A stretch of DNA of 42,382 bases from an uncultured Clostridia bacterium. Its GTDB lineage: Bacteria; Bacillota; Clostridia; Lachnospirales; Lachnospiraceae. Where the stretch lies: assembly GCA_937895705.1 (NCBI GenBank), contig CALBKM010000006.1:1-42382 (forward strand), written 5' to 3'. The translations under genes were made by a program, and so were the position numbers. The first letter of the stretch is position 1; each line of letters starts with the position of its first letter. Positions 42,344-42,382 of this stretch are shown one piece after another. Below the pieces are notes generated by a model, which saw nothing but the letters and a program-made list of their open reading frames with translations, was not told where the DNA came from and searched no databases.

Positions 42344-42382
42344 TTAAAGTCTATGCATTTTTTCAAAGATTTCTGCTCTCTG
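42344..42382 (-). CDS. ACT domain-containing protein (UPF0237), C-terminal end only
   Basis: The last 12 codons plus stop read QRAEIFEKMHRL on the minus strand. This matches the usual ending (FxAMHRI-type) of the small ACT-domain proteins paired with UPF0210, and the order and spacing (21 bases before the UPF0210 start) are those of the standard pair. The rest is beyond the window. Confidence 0.75.
   Translation of the reverse strand, partial: QRAEIFEKMHRL

Noticed and set aside
1..42382. CRISPR array, insertion sequence, prophage or attachment site
   Set aside because: No spaced direct repeats, transposase, integrase or phage structural genes were seen on either strand.

Overview
The window is an ordinary chromosomal segment of a spore-forming Clostridia, most likely a member of the Lachnospiraceae. 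The evidence is a complete eight-gene spoIIIA locus, the xseA-xseB-ispA-dxs-tlyA-nadK-argR gene order typical of Firmicutes, a HisZ-dependent short HisG, RecU, a RelQ-type alarmone synthetase, strong AGGAGG ribosome binding sites and moderate GC. No rRNA, tRNA, CRISPR array, insertion sequence or prophage was seen. Genes are densely packed, mostly on the minus strand, and no gene-free stretch exceeds 300 bases.

Reading the minus strand (high to low coordinates), 42382-30976 is a tightly spaced run: the tail of an ACT-domain protein, its UPF0210 partner, an aminoacyl-histidine dipeptidase, two LytR-CpsA-Psr (LCP) cell-wall ligases, a small alarmone synthetase, an rRNA m5C methyltransferase, two pseudouridine synthases (RsuA and RluA types), a HAD phosphatase, an unknown two-helix membrane protein and recU. 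A separately promoted gene follows (28945-30834): a zinc-ribbon, single-helix protein with a beta-propeller-like extracellular part. Next is the histidine operon (28731-21780): hisZ, hisG, hisD, a HAD hydrolase, hisB, hisA, a three-domain hisIE and a 44-residue membrane peptide. It has a near-consensus promoter and a terminator. hisC, hisF, hisH and a recognised histidinol-phosphatase are not in it.

The centre (13244-21642) is the accessory part. It holds an isolated aroE, a GH94 sugar phosphorylase divergent from an AraC regulator, a DUF1294 membrane protein, an orphan 163-residue protein ending inside a perfect 38-bp palindrome, a 29-residue peptide resembling holin-like/type I toxins, a LURP-one-related protein, an AlkD-like DNA alkylation repair protein and a MATE exporter.

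The left part (13076-1) starts with spoIIIAA-AH behind a good sigma-E-like promoter. It continues with an Asp23 protein, nusB, xseAB, ispA, dxs, tlyA, nadK, argR and a partial YebC-family gene in the place where recN is usually found. Together these cover forespore engulfment-stage transport, nucleic-acid processing, isoprenoid synthesis, NADP supply and arginine regulation.

No clearly unprecedented multi-gene system is visible. The most interesting items are the unannotated toxin-like peptide beside the stop-codon palindrome, the HisF-like N-terminal domain on HisIE, the HAD enzyme inside the his operon, and the orphan gene.
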